Positions 29,680-38,699 are shown, numbered from the stretch's first letter. The stretch is 64,000 bases of DNA from Polaromonas vacuolata (GCF_012584515.1 NZ_CP051461.1:542001-606000); one strand, 5' to 3'. Program-made: numbers and translations. The notes: generated from the letters alone by a model not told the origin.

Positions 29680-31488
29680 ATGTCCATGGCTACTTCCAAA
29701 ATGCGTTCCCACTACAGCGGTCTGGTGACCGAGGCCTTGATGGGCCAAAGCGTGAGCCTGTGCGGTTGGGTGAATCGTCGGCGTGACCATGGCGGTGTGA
29801 TTTTTGTTGACCTGCGCGACCGTGAAGGCTATGTGCAAATCGTTTGCGATCCGGATCGCGCTGATACCTTTGCCGTTGCCGAAGGCGTGCGCAATGAGTT
29901 TTGTGTGCAGGTCAAAGGCATTGTGCGGGCCCGCCCCGAAGGCACGGTTAACGATGGTCTGAAAAGCGGCAAGATTGAAGTGCTGTGTCACGAGATGATT
30001 GTGCTCAACGCCAGCGTGACGCCGCCGTTTCAGCTCGATGACGACAACCTGTCTGAAACCACGCGTTTGACGCACCGCGTGCTCGACTTGCGCCGCCCCT
30101 ACATGCAAAACAACCTGATGCTGCGCTACCGCGTGGCGATGGAGACGCGCAAGTTTCTCGACAGCAACGGTTTCATCGACATAGAAACACCCATGCTCAC
30201 CAAGAGCACACCCGAAGGCGCGCGCGATTACTTAGTCCCAAGCCGCGTCAACGAAGGCAACTTTTTTGCCTTGCCGCAAAGCCCGCAATTGTTCAAACAG
30301 CTTTTGATGGTCGCCGGTTTTGACCGCTACTACCAAATCACCAAATGCTTTCGCGACGAAGACTTGCGCGCCGATCGCCAACCAGAATTCACGCAGATTG
30401 ATATTGAGACGTCCTTCATGGGCGAGCAAGAAATCCGCGACATGTTCCAAGGCATGATTAGCAACATTTTCAAAACCGTGTTGACAACTGACTTGGGTGA
30501 CTTCCCGGTCATGGCTTACGCCGACACCATGCACCGCTTCGGCTCGGATAAACCCGACCTGCGCGTGAGTCTTGAATTTACCGAACTCACCGACGTGATG
30601 GCCAGCGTTGACTTCAAAGTCTTTAGCACCCCAGCGACTACACCGGGTGGCCGTGTCGTCGGTCTGCGTGTGCCGGGCGGTGCCGAGATGACTCGCGGTG
30701 AGATCGACGGCTATACCGAATTCGTCAAGATTTACGGCGCCAAAGGCTTGGCTTGGATCAAGGTCAACGAAGTTGCCAAGGGCCGTGAGGGCTTGCAAAG
30801 CCCAGTCGTGAAAAACCTTAACGATGAAGCGATTGCCGAGATTTTGCTGCGCACTGGCGCGCAAAACGGCGACATTATTTTCTTTGGTGCCGACAAGGCC
30901 AAGGTGGTTAACGACAGCATTGGCGCGCTGCGCTTGAAAATTGGCCTGAGCCCGTTTGGCAAAAAGTCCGGCATCTTTACCGCCGGCTGGAAGCCACTTT
31001 GGGTGGTGGACTTCCCGATGTTCGAGCATGACGAAGCCAATCAGCGCTGGAGCGCGGTGCATCATCCCTTTACCGCGCCAAAAGACGGCCATGAGGACTG
31101 GATGGACACCGATCCCGGTAAGTGCATCGCTAAGGCTTACGACATGGTTCTCAATGGCTGGGAGTTGGGCGGCGGATCAGTACGTATTCACCAAGCTGCG
31201 GTGCAAAACAAAGTCTTTAGCGCGCTCAAAATTGGCCCGGACGAAGCGCAAGAAAAGTTTGGCTTCCTGCTCGATGCGCTGCAATACGGCGCACCACCGC
31301 ACGGTGGTTTGGCTTTTGGTCTGGACCGCATCGTCACCATGATGACGGGCGCAGAGTCGATTCGCGACGTGATTGCTTTCCCCAAGACCCAGCGCGCTCA
31401 ATGTTTGCTCACGCAAGCGCCAAGCCCGGTCGATGAGAAACAGTTGCGCGAATTGCATATCCGCCTGCGTAACCCGCAGCCAGAGTAA
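29680..31488 (+). CDS. aspS: Aspartyl-tRNA synthetase
   Basis: Class II synthetase charging tRNA-Asp (and in many species lacking AsnRS also tRNA-Asn). The 602 residues contain the OB-fold anticodon domain ([20 protein letters not shown]), class II motif 1 and 2 ([20 protein letters not shown]), the bacterial GAD insertion domain and motif 3 ([13 protein letters not shown]). I chose the ATG at 29680; a GTG at 29668 and an ATG at 29686 are also in frame. Whether it discriminates Asp from Asn tRNA cannot be seen here. Confidence 0.95.
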   Translation: MSMATSKMRSHYSGLVTEALMGQSVSLCGWVNRRRDHGGVIFVDLRDREGYVQIVCDPDRADTFAVAEGVRNEFCVQVKGIVRARPEGTVNDGLKSGKIEVLCHEMIVLNASVTPPFQLDDDNLSETTRLTHRVLDLRRPYMQNNLMLRYRVAMETRKFLDSNGFIDIETPMLTKSTPEGARDYLVPSRVNEGNFFALPQSPQLFKQLLMVAGFDRYYQITKCFRDEDLRADRQPEFTQIDIETSFMGEQEIRDMFQGMISNIFKTVLTTDLGDFPVMAYADTMHRFGSDKPDLRVSLEFTELTDVMASVDFKVFSTPATTPGGRVVGLRVPGGAEMTRGEIDGYTEFVKIYGAKGLAWIKVNEVAKGREGLQSPVVKNLNDEAIAEILLRTGAQNGDIIFFGADKAKVVNDSIGALRLKIGLSPFGKKSGIFTAGWKPLWVVDFPMFEHDEANQRWSAVHHPFTAPKDGHEDWMDTDPGKCIAKAYDMVLNGWELGGGSVRIHQAAVQNKVFSALKIGPDEAQEKFGFLLDALQYGAPPHGGLAFGLDRIVTMMTGAESIRDVIAFPKTQRAQCLLTQAPSPVDEKQLRELHIRLRNPQPE

Positions 31489-31546
31489 GCGTGGGCAGCA
31501 CGCATTCGCTGCGTGTTGGCAGCACTTGAGTCATGCCGTTTGAGTC

Positions 31547-32806
31547 ATGTCTTTAGCGCCGTCTTTGTCCAGCCCGCCCGAGCTTGAGTTGCTCCAAGGC
31601 GGGGAAGAATTTTTCCCGGCTCTGATCGCCGCGATAGACGGCGCTGCCCAGTGGGTCCAATTTGAGACCTATATTTTTGATTTGCACGGCGCAGGCGCAC
31701 TGGTGGCAGAGTCTTTGATACGTGCTGCTAGCCGCGGCGTGACGGTACAGGTTTTAGTCGACGGCATCGGTACCGAGCCCATCAGTCAAGTCTGGCAAAA
31801 AAAGTTCAGCGCCAGCGGCATTGCGTGGTGTGTGTATTCGCCGTTGGCTGCTGGTTTGGGTGGTTTTGGGATTTTGGTGCCGGATCGTTGGCGTCGGCTG
31901 CACCGCAAACTTTGCGTGGTCGATCAACGGCTTTTGTTTTGCGGCGGCATTAATGTGCTGGACGATTTTTACGACCCTAATTATGGGGAGTTAGCGCATG
32001 CGCGCTTTGACTTTGCCCTCGCAGCAACTGGCCCGCTGGTAGCCGATGCGGTCGATGCCATGGCTTTGCTATGGTGGCGCGTACAGGCCGGCTATAGCGC
32101 ACGCCAGCGGCATTTGAGTGCGGCCTGGGAGCGGGTTAAAGCCGCCGGCTATGGTGGCCGTGTGGATGCCTCTGCGTTATCGCCCGCCAAGCCCTCACGC
32201 GCAGGCCAGCGGCGTTTGGTGCCGCGGCCCGGCACCAAGGCCGTGCTGGTGCTGCGCGACAACCTTAGAAATCGCGGCAGCATAGAAAAAGCTTACCTGC
32301 GCGCCATCAACAACTCACGCCAAGAAATACTGATTGCGAATGCCTACTTTTTGCCCGGCGGCCGGCTAAGGCGTGCGCTGGTCAGAGCGGCCAAACGCGG
32401 CGTTAAGGTCACGCTGCTGCTGCAAGGACGCTACGAGTATTTCATGCAATACCATGCGGCCCGACCGGTATACGACAAGCTGCTCAGTGTTGGCATTGAA
32501 CTGTATGAATATGAAAAAAGTTTTTTGCATGCCAAGGTCGCAGTGATCGACAGCCATTGGGCGACGGTGGGCTCGTCTAATCTTGATCCTTTGAGTTTGC
32601 TGCTCGCACGTGAGGCCAATGTGGTGGTTGAAGACGTGGCTTTTGCGACTGACTTGCGCACTCGGTTACTCGCCGCAATTGCCAGTCAAGGCCGGCGCAT
32701 AGACGCTGTCACTTATTCCCAACGTCCACTTGGTCAACGCCTATTGGGCCGTATCGCTTACGCCTTGATGCGTTTAGCGATTTTCGTCACTGGTCAGCGT
32801 TATTAG
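31547..32806 (+). CDS. clsB: Cardiolipin synthase (phospholipase D family)
   Basis: Transfers a phosphatidyl group between phospholipids to make cardiolipin. The 419 residues hold two HKD motifs: HRKLCVVD (about residue 125) and HAKVAVID (about residue 328), each followed by GG or GSSN. No strong N-terminal membrane pair is present, which fits ClsB rather than ClsA. It starts 58 bases after aspS and ends 11 bases before the exonuclease gene. Confidence 0.9.
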   Translation: MSLAPSLSSPPELELLQGGEEFFPALIAAIDGAAQWVQFETYIFDLHGAGALVAESLIRAASRGVTVQVLVDGIGTEPISQVWQKKFSASGIAWCVYSPLAAGLGGFGILVPDRWRRLHRKLCVVDQRLLFCGGINVLDDFYDPNYGELAHARFDFALAATGPLVADAVDAMALLWWRVQAGYSARQRHLSAAWERVKAAGYGGRVDASALSPAKPSRAGQRRLVPRPGTKAVLVLRDNLRNRGSIEKAYLRAINNSRQEILIANAYFLPGGRLRRALVRAAKRGVKVTLLLQGRYEYFMQYHAARPVYDKLLSVGIELYEYEKSFLHAKVAVIDSHWATVGSSNLDPLSLLLAREANVVVEDVAFATDLRTRLLAAIASQGRRIDAVTYSQRPLGQRLLGRIAYALMRLAIFVTGQRY

Positions 32807-32817
32807 GCGACTTTGAC

Positions 32818-33900
32818 ATGCAAGATTTGGTGATTCAAAGACCCGAGGGCTTGTATTGCCCGGCCGGTGATTTCTACATAGACCCGCACCGCAAGGTCGA
32901 GCGCGCTGTCATCACCCACGCGCATGCCGACCATGCGCGTACTGGACACGCTCATTACCTAGCGGCCACACCGTCCGAGGGTGTGCTGCGCGCGCGCTTG
33001 GGGCAGGGCGTAGCGCTACAGAGTCTGGACTACGGTGCGCAAATTAGTCACCACGGCGTTCGTGTGTCTTTGCACCCGGCCGGCCATGTGCTGGGCTCGG
33101 CTCAAGTGCGGCTTGAGCATCGCGGTCAAATTTGGGTGGTGAGCGGCGACTACAAGATAGCAGCTGACCCGACTTGTGCTGCATTTGAGTCGCAACGCTG
33201 CGATGTTTTCATCACTGAATCGACTTTTGGTCTACCGATTTACCGCTGGCAACCCGACGCCCAAGTGTTTGCTGGCATTAACGCTTGGTGGGCCGCTAAC
33301 GCAGCGCAAAACCGCACCAGCGTTTTGCTCTGCTATAGCTTTGGCAAGGCGCAGCGGATTTTGAGCGGCGTCGATGCCTCAATAGCGCCCATCGTTGTGC
33401 ATTGCGCGGTGCAAACTTTGAACCACGCCTACCGTGCCGCCGGTGTGAAGCTACCGGACACCCATTTGGCCAGCGGTAACCCGTCAGACATGAACCGCGC
33501 CTTGGTGTTATGTCCGCCGGGTGCGGCGGCGGGGCCGTGGCTAAAGCAGTTTGACCACCCCAGCATCGCCTTTGCCAGCGGCTGGATGCTGCTGCGCGGC
33601 GCTAAAAAGCGCGCCGGTTATGCGCAAGGTTTTGTGCTCAGCGATCATGCGGATTGGCCTGGTTTGATGACGGCAATTGAGGCCAGTGGCGCTAGCCGCA
33701 TCATCGTCAACCACGGCAGTGTGCCAGTGCTGGTGCGCTATCTGAGTGAGCGCGGTCTAGACGCCCAAGCGTTTAAAAAAGAGGCCGGCGAGCGCGCCAT
33801 GCATGACGAATCTGGGGACGCTGCTGGTCTTGGATTTTTTGATGCCGTCTCTGGTTCTGACTCGGGTGCTGCAGGCGATAGCCCAGAGGTCAAAGCATGA
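32818..33900 (+). CDS. Ligase-associated DNA exonuclease (metallo-beta-lactamase fold)
   Basis: Predicted metal-dependent nuclease of the beta-CASP/MBL type that accompanies a bacterial ATP-dependent DNA ligase. The 360 residues retain the metal ligands: THAHADHAR (HxHxDH, about residue 37), LHPAGHVLGSA, SGDYK, TESTFGLP, and SDHADWPG near the C-terminus. No active-site loss is visible, unlike the neighbouring ligase. Its stop overlaps the ligase start (ATGA), so both are translationally coupled. The helicase and phosphoesterase that usually complete this repair cluster are not in the window. Confidence 0.9.
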   Translation: MQDLVIQRPEGLYCPAGDFYIDPHRKVERAVITHAHADHARTGHAHYLAATPSEGVLRARLGQGVALQSLDYGAQISHHGVRVSLHPAGHVLGSAQVRLEHRGQIWVVSGDYKIAADPTCAAFESQRCDVFITESTFGLPIYRWQPDAQVFAGINAWWAANAAQNRTSVLLCYSFGKAQRILSGVDASIAPIVVHCAVQTLNHAYRAAGVKLPDTHLASGNPSDMNRALVLCPPGAAAGPWLKQFDHPSIAFASGWMLLRGAKKRAGYAQGFVLSDHADWPGLMTAIEASGASRIIVNHGSVPVLVRYLSERGLDAQAFKKEAGERAMHDESGDAAGLGFFDAVSGSDSGAAGDSPEVKA

Positions 33901-35720
33901 AGCTTTTCGCGCGCCTGTGTGAGGCGCTTGAAAGCCCGGCTAGCAGCGCCAAGCAGGCTGCGCTAGCCGACTACTTCGCCGCTGCTGAGCCCGCAGACGC
34001 GGCTTGGGCGGTTTATTTGTTAACCGGTGGCAAGCTGGGCAAACTGGTTGATTTGAAGTTGCTACGCGCGCTAGCTTGCCAGCAAGCGGGTATTGCCGAC
34101 TGGCTGTTTGAGACTTGCTACCAGTCGGTCGGCGATTTGGCGGAAACCATTGCGCTGATTTTGCCGACTACGGCCTTTAGTTCTGAGTTGGCAGATGCGG
34201 GGCTGGCTTTTTGGATTCAAGCGCGTTTGCTGCCACTGCGCGGACTGCCGGATGCCGATGCAGCCAGCCGGCTCGCCAAAGACTGGCAAGCGCTGGACGT
34301 TCAAGGCCGCTGGCTGCTGCTCAAGCTCGCAAGCGGTGGCTTTCGCTGTGCTGCGAGTATTTTGGCGGTGCAACACGCGCTGGCGGCGCAGCACGGTCTT
34401 GATCCGGCTTTAATCGCCCAACGCATGCCGGCTTACCGGCAGGCTAAAAGTCTGCCGACGGCGGCGGCCTACTTGGAATTGGTTGCGCTGCCGGCATCCG
34501 TTCAAAACCCGGTTCACGCCGGTCAGCCCTATCCTTTCGCGACCAGCCACTCTTTGCCGATAGCGCAAGCTGTGCTGGCGCCGCAGTTGGATTTGAGCTT
34601 TGAGCCTGATTTAGGACTGGCACAACTTGGCCCGGTCAGCGATTGGCAGGCCGAATGGCAATATGCGGGATTGCGGGGCCAACTGGTTAAGCGCGGCGGT
34701 CAGGTCTGGCTGTGGTCAACCGGCGCGGCTTTAGTCAGCCAACATTTCCCTGAAATTATTGCGCTGGCCCATTGCCTACCTGATGGCACGGTATTGGATG
34801 GTGAGATATTGGCGTGGTCAGCAACACAAGACAAGCCAGCCAGCCGGCTATTGCTGCGCCAGCGTATGGGCCGTAAGACGCGAGGCAAAATCTCTGCCGA
34901 ACCGGAGATGGTTTTTATGGCTTTTGACTTGCTTGAAGTCGCTGGTCGGGATTGGCGTCAGCAGTCCCAGCAAAGCCGCCGTCAGCAACTAGAGCAATTG
35001 CTGGTCGGCACGGCGATGCGTGTGTCTAAAGTACTGCCTGCCCATGACTGGGCTGGGCTGGATGCCATGCGCTGCGCTATTCGTGGGCGACCCCAAAACC
35101 AAGAAGAGGGCGAAAAAAGTGGCGAAGACGCATTGCTGGGCGTGAATGGGGTGAATGGTGTTGTGGGCGTTACCGGGCTAATCCTGAAAAATAAGCATAT
35201 GGCCTACGCTACTGAGTCTTGGTGGCAGTGGCAGGCTCCGGCTATGTGCATCAATGGCGTGCTGGTTTATGCCCAAGCCAGCCAAGCCAGTCAATCCGGC
35301 GTTGGCTGCGACTACAGCTTTGCAGTCTGGAGCCGCGCGCCGCGTGACTCGGCTGAGGTGCAAAGTGTGCTTGACGCTATCACCCAAGGCCAGGCGCTGA
35401 CCGGGCCGAATGCTTTGCAGCTACTGACGTTTACCAAGGTCAACACGGGCTTGAGCGCGACTGGCTTCAAGCAACTAGAACGCCTGATTCGCCAGACCAC
35501 GGTCGCCAAGTTCGGCCCGGTACGCAGCCTTAGACCAAGCTTGGTTTGCGAGCTGGCTTTTGATTCTATTGATGCCAGTGCGCGCCACAAAAGCGGTGTT
35601 GTGCTGGAGGGCGCGCGGCTGCTGCGAATGCGACCTGAACTGGCGCTTTCACAGGCCGGACTATCCAGCGGTCTGACAGCGCTGTTAGAAGCGTCTGTAA
35701 GTCTTTCAAAAGTCCCTTGA
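33897..35720 (+). CDS. ATP-dependent DNA ligase homologue lacking catalytic residues (probable pseudoenzyme)
   Basis: Homologue of the ligase of the bacterial exonuclease-ligase-helicase-phosphoesterase cluster. The 607 residues have an N-terminal helical domain (1-235), an adenylation domain (about 236-455) and an OB-fold (about 456-600). Motif I, normally EWKWDGIRAQ, reads EWQYAGLRGQ: the AMP-accepting lysine is Gln255 and the aspartate is Ala257. Motif III (FMAFDLLE) and the C-terminal RHKSG are kept. Motif IV, normally EGLMLK, reads TGLILK (Thr426). Motif V, normally WWKWK, reads WWQWQ (Gln444, Gln446). A tandem GVN/GVV/GVT tripeptide array (415-426) precedes motif IV. The frame is open throughout, so it is probably translated but unable to seal DNA; a structural or DNA-binding role with the exonuclease is inference. 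Confidence 0.85.
   Translation: MKLFARLCEALESPASSAKQAALADYFAAAEPADAAWAVYLLTGGKLGKLVDLKLLRALACQQAGIADWLFETCYQSVGDLAETIALILPTTAFSSELADAGLAFWIQARLLPLRGLPDADAASRLAKDWQALDVQGRWLLLKLASGGFRCAASILAVQHALAAQHGLDPALIAQRMPAYRQAKSLPTAAAYLELVALPASVQNPVHAGQPYPFATSHSLPIAQAVLAPQLDLSFEPDLGLAQLGPVSDWQAEWQYAGLRGQLVKRGGQVWLWSTGAALVSQHFPEIIALAHCLPDGTVLDGEILAWSATQDKPASRLLLRQRMGRKTRGKISAEPEMVFMAFDLLEVAGRDWRQQSQQSRRQQLEQLLVGTAMRVSKVLPAHDWAGLDAMRCAIRGRPQNQEEGEKSGEDALLGVNGVNGVVGVTGLILKNKHMAYATESWWQWQAPAMCINGVLVYAQASQASQSGVGCDYSFAVWSRAPRDSAEVQSVLDAITQGQALTGPNALQLLTFTKVNTGLSATGFKQLERLIRQTTVAKFGPVRSLRPSLVCELAFDSIDASARHKSGVVLEGARLLRMRPELALSQAGLSSGLTALLEASVSLSKVP
35139..35174 (+). repeat. Four-copy 9-base in-frame tandem repeat in the ligase homologue
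   Basis: Four successive 9-base units encode Gly-Val-Asn, Gly-Val-Asn, Gly-Val-Val and Gly-Val-Thr (residues 415-426). The last unit ends at the position where motif IV normally has glutamate. The array adds length relative to the usual ligase, so repeat expansion may have removed the metal-binding residue. Confidence 0.7.
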
Positions 35721-35768
35721 GAGTTGCGGGGGAAGAATGTTATTGGGTCAGGCTGGTAATATCAGAAA

Positions 35769-36497
35769 ATGCTTATGAAATCCGACACGCCCTTGCGTGA
35801 AACCACTGATGAAGGCGTTCCCGTATCTGTCAAGATTCGCGAACGCATCACCGCTTCTCGCAAGCGCTACAACGCCAATGACAACATTGCGCAATTCATT
35901 GAACCCGGAGAGCTCGATCACTTGCTCGACGAAGTCGAGGAAAAAATGAAAGGTGTATTGGCCAGCATGGTGATTGACACCGAAAATGACCACAACACCC
36001 AAAATACCGCGCGCCGGGTCGCCAAGATGTACCTGACAGAGGTCTTTAAAGGCCGTTACCTGCCAGTACCGGCGATTACCGAATTCCCGAATGCTGAGCA
36101 TTTGAATGAGTTGATGATTGTTGGCCCCATCACCGTGCGCAGCGCCTGCTCACACCACTTTTGCCCGGTTATTGGCAAGATCTGGATTGGTGTGTTGCCT
36201 AATGAACACACGAATGTGATTGGTCTGTCTAAATACGCACGCCTAGCCGAATGGGTCATGGGTAGACCGCAGATTCAGGAAGAAGCGGTTGTGCAATTGG
36301 CCGACTTAATTCAAGATAAAACGTCTCCTGACGGTCTGGCCATCGTGATGGAAGCGAGTCACTTTTGCATGGGTTGGCGCGGTGTCAAGGACATGGAAAG
36401 CAAGATGATTAACTCCGTCATGCGCGGCGTGTTTCTTAAAGATCCCAATTTGCGGCGCGAATTCCTCGCGTTGCTGCCTAAAAACTCAAGCAACTGA
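35769..36497 (+). CDS. folE: GTP cyclohydrolase I
   Basis: Converts GTP to dihydroneopterin triphosphate, the first step of folate synthesis. The 242 residues show the zinc and active-site region SACSHHFCPVIGKIWIGV and the EASHFCMGWRGVKD signature of type IA enzymes. A second ATG two codons in (35775) is possible. It is followed 10 bases later by the BLUF gene, so they are likely cotranscribed. Confidence 0.95.
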   Translation: MLMKSDTPLRETTDEGVPVSVKIRERITASRKRYNANDNIAQFIEPGELDHLLDEVEEKMKGVLASMVIDTENDHNTQNTARRVAKMYLTEVFKGRYLPVPAITEFPNAEHLNELMIVGPITVRSACSHHFCPVIGKIWIGVLPNEHTNVIGLSKYARLAEWVMGRPQIQEEAVVQLADLIQDKTSPDGLAIVMEASHFCMGWRGVKDMESKMINSVMRGVFLKDPNLRREFLALLPKNSSN

Positions 36498-36507
36498 AGA
36501 ATTCATT

Positions 36508-36930
36508 ATGTTAGTACGCCTTTTATACGCCAGCCGCCAGTCGGATCCGTCCACTTCGGCCACCGAGTCCATACTGTCCCAGTCGCGCAGCCACAACATG
36601 GCCAGCGGCATTACCGGCATTCTTTGCTACGGCGGCGACATCTTCTTGCAAGCCCTAGAAGGTGGACGCAAACAAGTGAGCGAGCTCTACGGCGTGATCC
36701 AAAAAGACCCGCGCCACAAGGACGTGGAACTACTGTTGTACGAGGAAATCACTGAGCGCCGCTTTGGCGGATGGACTATGGGCCAAGTCAATGTGGCCAA
36801 GCTCAATATGTCAGTGCTGCTCAAGTACTCCGAGACCCCTGAACTCAATCCGTATTCAGTGTCCGGCAAGGTCTCTCTGGCTTTACTGGAAGAGCTGATG
36901 GCGACCGCAGCCATCATTGGCCGCGCTTAA
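36508..36930 (+). CDS. Stand-alone BLUF-domain blue-light sensor
   Basis: FAD-binding blue-light receptor without an attached output domain. In the 140 residues the photochemical set is complete: Tyr7 (LLYAS), Asn30 (before ASGITG), Gln48 (FLQALEG) and the Trp89/Met91 pair in GWTMG; spacing matches characterised BLUF domains. About 45 residues after the core form the C-terminal cap helices, as in short BLUF proteins such as PixD. It sits 10 bases after folE and overlaps the next gene. The partner protein is unknown. Confidence 0.92.
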   Translation: MLVRLLYASRQSDPSTSATESILSQSRSHNMASGITGILCYGGDIFLQALEGGRKQVSELYGVIQKDPRHKDVELLLYEEITERRFGGWTMGQVNVAKLNMSVLLKYSETPELNPYSVSGKVSLALLEELMATAAIIGRA

Positions 36931-37810
36931 AAAGCCGGCTCTGGCCGGTCAGTCGCTGGCTAGTTTGCCGCCCACTGACAGGCCATCCCCAGACTTTTTA
37001 TTGGGCTGTGATTTCTCCAGTAGCCCAACCCGCAGCAAACCCATAGTGCTGGCGCTGGGTCAGCAAAGCCAAGGCCGGGTACAGCTACAAAAACTGGAGT
37101 TTCTTCCGTCTCTACAAAGTTTCGAAGACTGGCTGGGCTTGCCGCAGCATTGGCTAGGCGCTTTTGATTTACCTTTTGGCTTGCCACGTGAACTGGTGCT
37201 TAATTTGGGCTGGCCCTCAGTCTGGGTTGAGCTCATCAAACATTACGAAAGCTTGAGCCGCGAAGAGATACGCAATGCTTTCGCCGGTTTTTGTGATGCC
37301 AGACCGGTAGGTGGAAAATTCGCCCATCGCGCCACCGATATTCCTGCAGGTTCTAGCCCTTCTATGAAATGGGTAAACCCGCCAGTTGCTTTTATGCTGC
37401 ATGCCGGCGTGCCAAGGCTAGTCAAGATGGGCGTTCATTTACCCGGTCTTAAAGATGGTGATCTTCAGCGCGTCGCGCTAGAAGGTTATCCGGGTCTATT
37501 AGCCCGTGAGCTTATCGGCAGACGTTCTTACAAGAGCGATGACAAAGCCAAGCAAACGCCTGACCGCCTCATTGCCCGCAAGGACTTGATCACCGCTTTA
37601 GAGTATGGTCAAAGTCGTTTGGCGTTAAGGCTTAAGCTGACGCACGCTCAGCGCGATAGTTTGGTCGATGATGCCAAGGGCGATAGTTTGGATGCCGTGC
37701 TTTGTCTGATGCAAGCTGCTTGGGCAGAGCGCCAGCACCGGCAAGGAGCAAAGTGTTTTGGCCTACCCGCTGACGTCGATTCGCTTGAAGGCTGGGTCAT
37801 TACAGCTTGA
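36917..37810 (+). CDS. DUF429 domain protein
   Basis: Predicted nuclease-like protein of unknown function (DUF429). The recognisable part begins LLGCDFSSSPTRSKPIVLA, an RNase H-like first strand with Asp, and continues with GAFDLPFGLP and VALEGYPGLLAREL. The start is uncertain: TTG at 36917 overlaps the BLUF gene by 14 bases, and TTGs at 36965 and 37001 are alternatives; there is no ATG before the conserved region. Overlap implies translational coupling with the BLUF sensor. Confidence 0.75.
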   Translation: MAALKKPALAGQSLASLPPTDRPSPDFLLGCDFSSSPTRSKPIVLALGQQSQGRVQLQKLEFLPSLQSFEDWLGLPQHWLGAFDLPFGLPRELVLNLGWPSVWVELIKHYESLSREEIRNAFAGFCDARPVGGKFAHRATDIPAGSSPSMKWVNPPVAFMLHAGVPRLVKMGVHLPGLKDGDLQRVALEGYPGLLARELIGRRSYKSDDKAKQTPDRLIARKDLITALEYGQSRLALRLKLTHAQRDSLVDDAKGDSLDAVLCLMQAAWAERQHRQGAKCFGLPADVDSLEGWVITA

Positions 37811-37841
37811 GATTCAAGGTTTTTACCAGTGCAGCGCAATG

Positions 37842-37850
37842 TCCTACGCA
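37842..37850 (-). promoter_or_regulatory. GTAGGA-type site upstream of the CsbD gene
   Basis: The minus strand reads TGCGTAGGACATTG. The 9-base TGCGTAGGA also occurs in the inverted repeat at 43788-43806, and close variants occur at 41018 and 42555, all in front of genes of the same island. Position is about 110 bases before the CsbD start. Confidence 0.35.
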
Positions 37851-37958
37851 CATGTCGGCGCTTGCTGACCATGGCTTACTTTGATAGCGGTTCCAATTAA
37901 AGATTAGGTCTAACGCAAGACCGGCTCTTTCAATTTTAAGCATTCAAGGAGTACTTCA

Positions 37959-38156
37959 ATGAACAAAGATCAAGTGCAAGGTCGTGTTGACCAAGGGATA
38001 GGCAAACTCAAGGAGGCCGTTGGCAAGGCGGTTGGCAACGAAAGTCTGCGGGGCGAAGGCCTAGCCGATCAGGCTGAAGGTAAGCTCAAGTCTGGGCTGG
38101 CAGACACCAAGGAGTCCATTAAGGACAAAGCCAAAGATTTCATTGACAAACTTTGA
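37959..38156 (+). CDS. CsbD family stress protein
   Basis: Small hydrophilic protein of the CsbD-like family, members of which are induced by general stress in several bacteria. The 65 residues contain the signature repeat QGRVDQGIGKLKEAVGKAVGNESLRGEGLADQ and are rich in Lys, Gly and Ala with no cysteine. AAGGAG lies 8 bases before the ATG. It opens the plus-strand half of the stress island and is followed by a BON lipoprotein. Confidence 0.9.
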   Translation: MNKDQVQGRVDQGIGKLKEAVGKAVGNESLRGEGLADQAEGKLKSGLADTKESIKDKAKDFIDKL

Positions 38157-38219
38157 GCAAGAGGCCCAGTTTTCGTTAGTTTTCTCGTATCACACCGTAT
38201 TTTTTGAGGAAAATTTTCA

Positions 38220-38699
38220 ATGCAATTGAAAACATCACGCCATCACCGTAACGCTTTGGCTTTGGCCGGCTCACTGTTAGCGCTAATGGCGCTGGGCGCA
38301 TGCGGCAATCCTATTGATGACCAAGCTGTCGCTCGTCATACCGAGCAGGCTGCTAAGAAGGCCATTGACAAGAGCAAAGCGATGACCGAGCAGTCAATCG
38401 CTTATGCCAGTGGCCTCATGAGTAACGCGGCTCAAAAGGCGCAAGTAATGGGTGCTGAGGCCGCCATCGCAGCAGGCAAGGTAGTCGATGATGCCGTCAT
38501 TACCACCATCATCAGTGCCGGCTTGGCCAAAGATGCGCAATTGAATAAAACCAAAATTGATGTCACGACTAGTGCTGGCGTTGTCACTTTGACAGGTTCA
38601 TCGCCGAATGCCGAGCTGAAAAATAAAGCTGCCGAATTGGTTAAAAATACAATTGGTGTGAAGTCTGTTGACAATCAGTTGGTGCTTCAAAATAGTTAA
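38220..38699 (+). CDS. BON-domain lipoprotein
   Basis: Predicted outer-membrane or periplasmic lipoprotein. Residues 1-27 form a lipoprotein signal with the lipobox LGAC. After an alpha-helical, Ala-rich stretch (about 30-85) comes a BON domain (about 86-158) with VDDAVITTIISAGLAKD, VVTLTGSSPNAELKNKA and VKSVDNQLVL. BON domains bind membranes or phospholipid in OsmY-like proteins. It is convergent with a second BON lipoprotein and shares a terminator with it. Confidence 0.88.
   Translation: MQLKTSRHHRNALALAGSLLALMALGACGNPIDDQAVARHTEQAAKKAIDKSKAMTEQSIAYASGLMSNAAQKAQVMGAEAAIAAGKVVDDAVITTIISAGLAKDAQLNKTKIDVTTSAGVVTLTGSSPNAELKNKAAELVKNTIGVKSVDNQLVLQNS

Noticed and set aside
30232..31092. Long open frame (286 codons) on the minus strand inside aspS
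   Set aside because: It is antisense to a fully conserved synthetase, has no recognisable domain, and follows the third-base pattern of aspS; it is a by-product of the coding strand.
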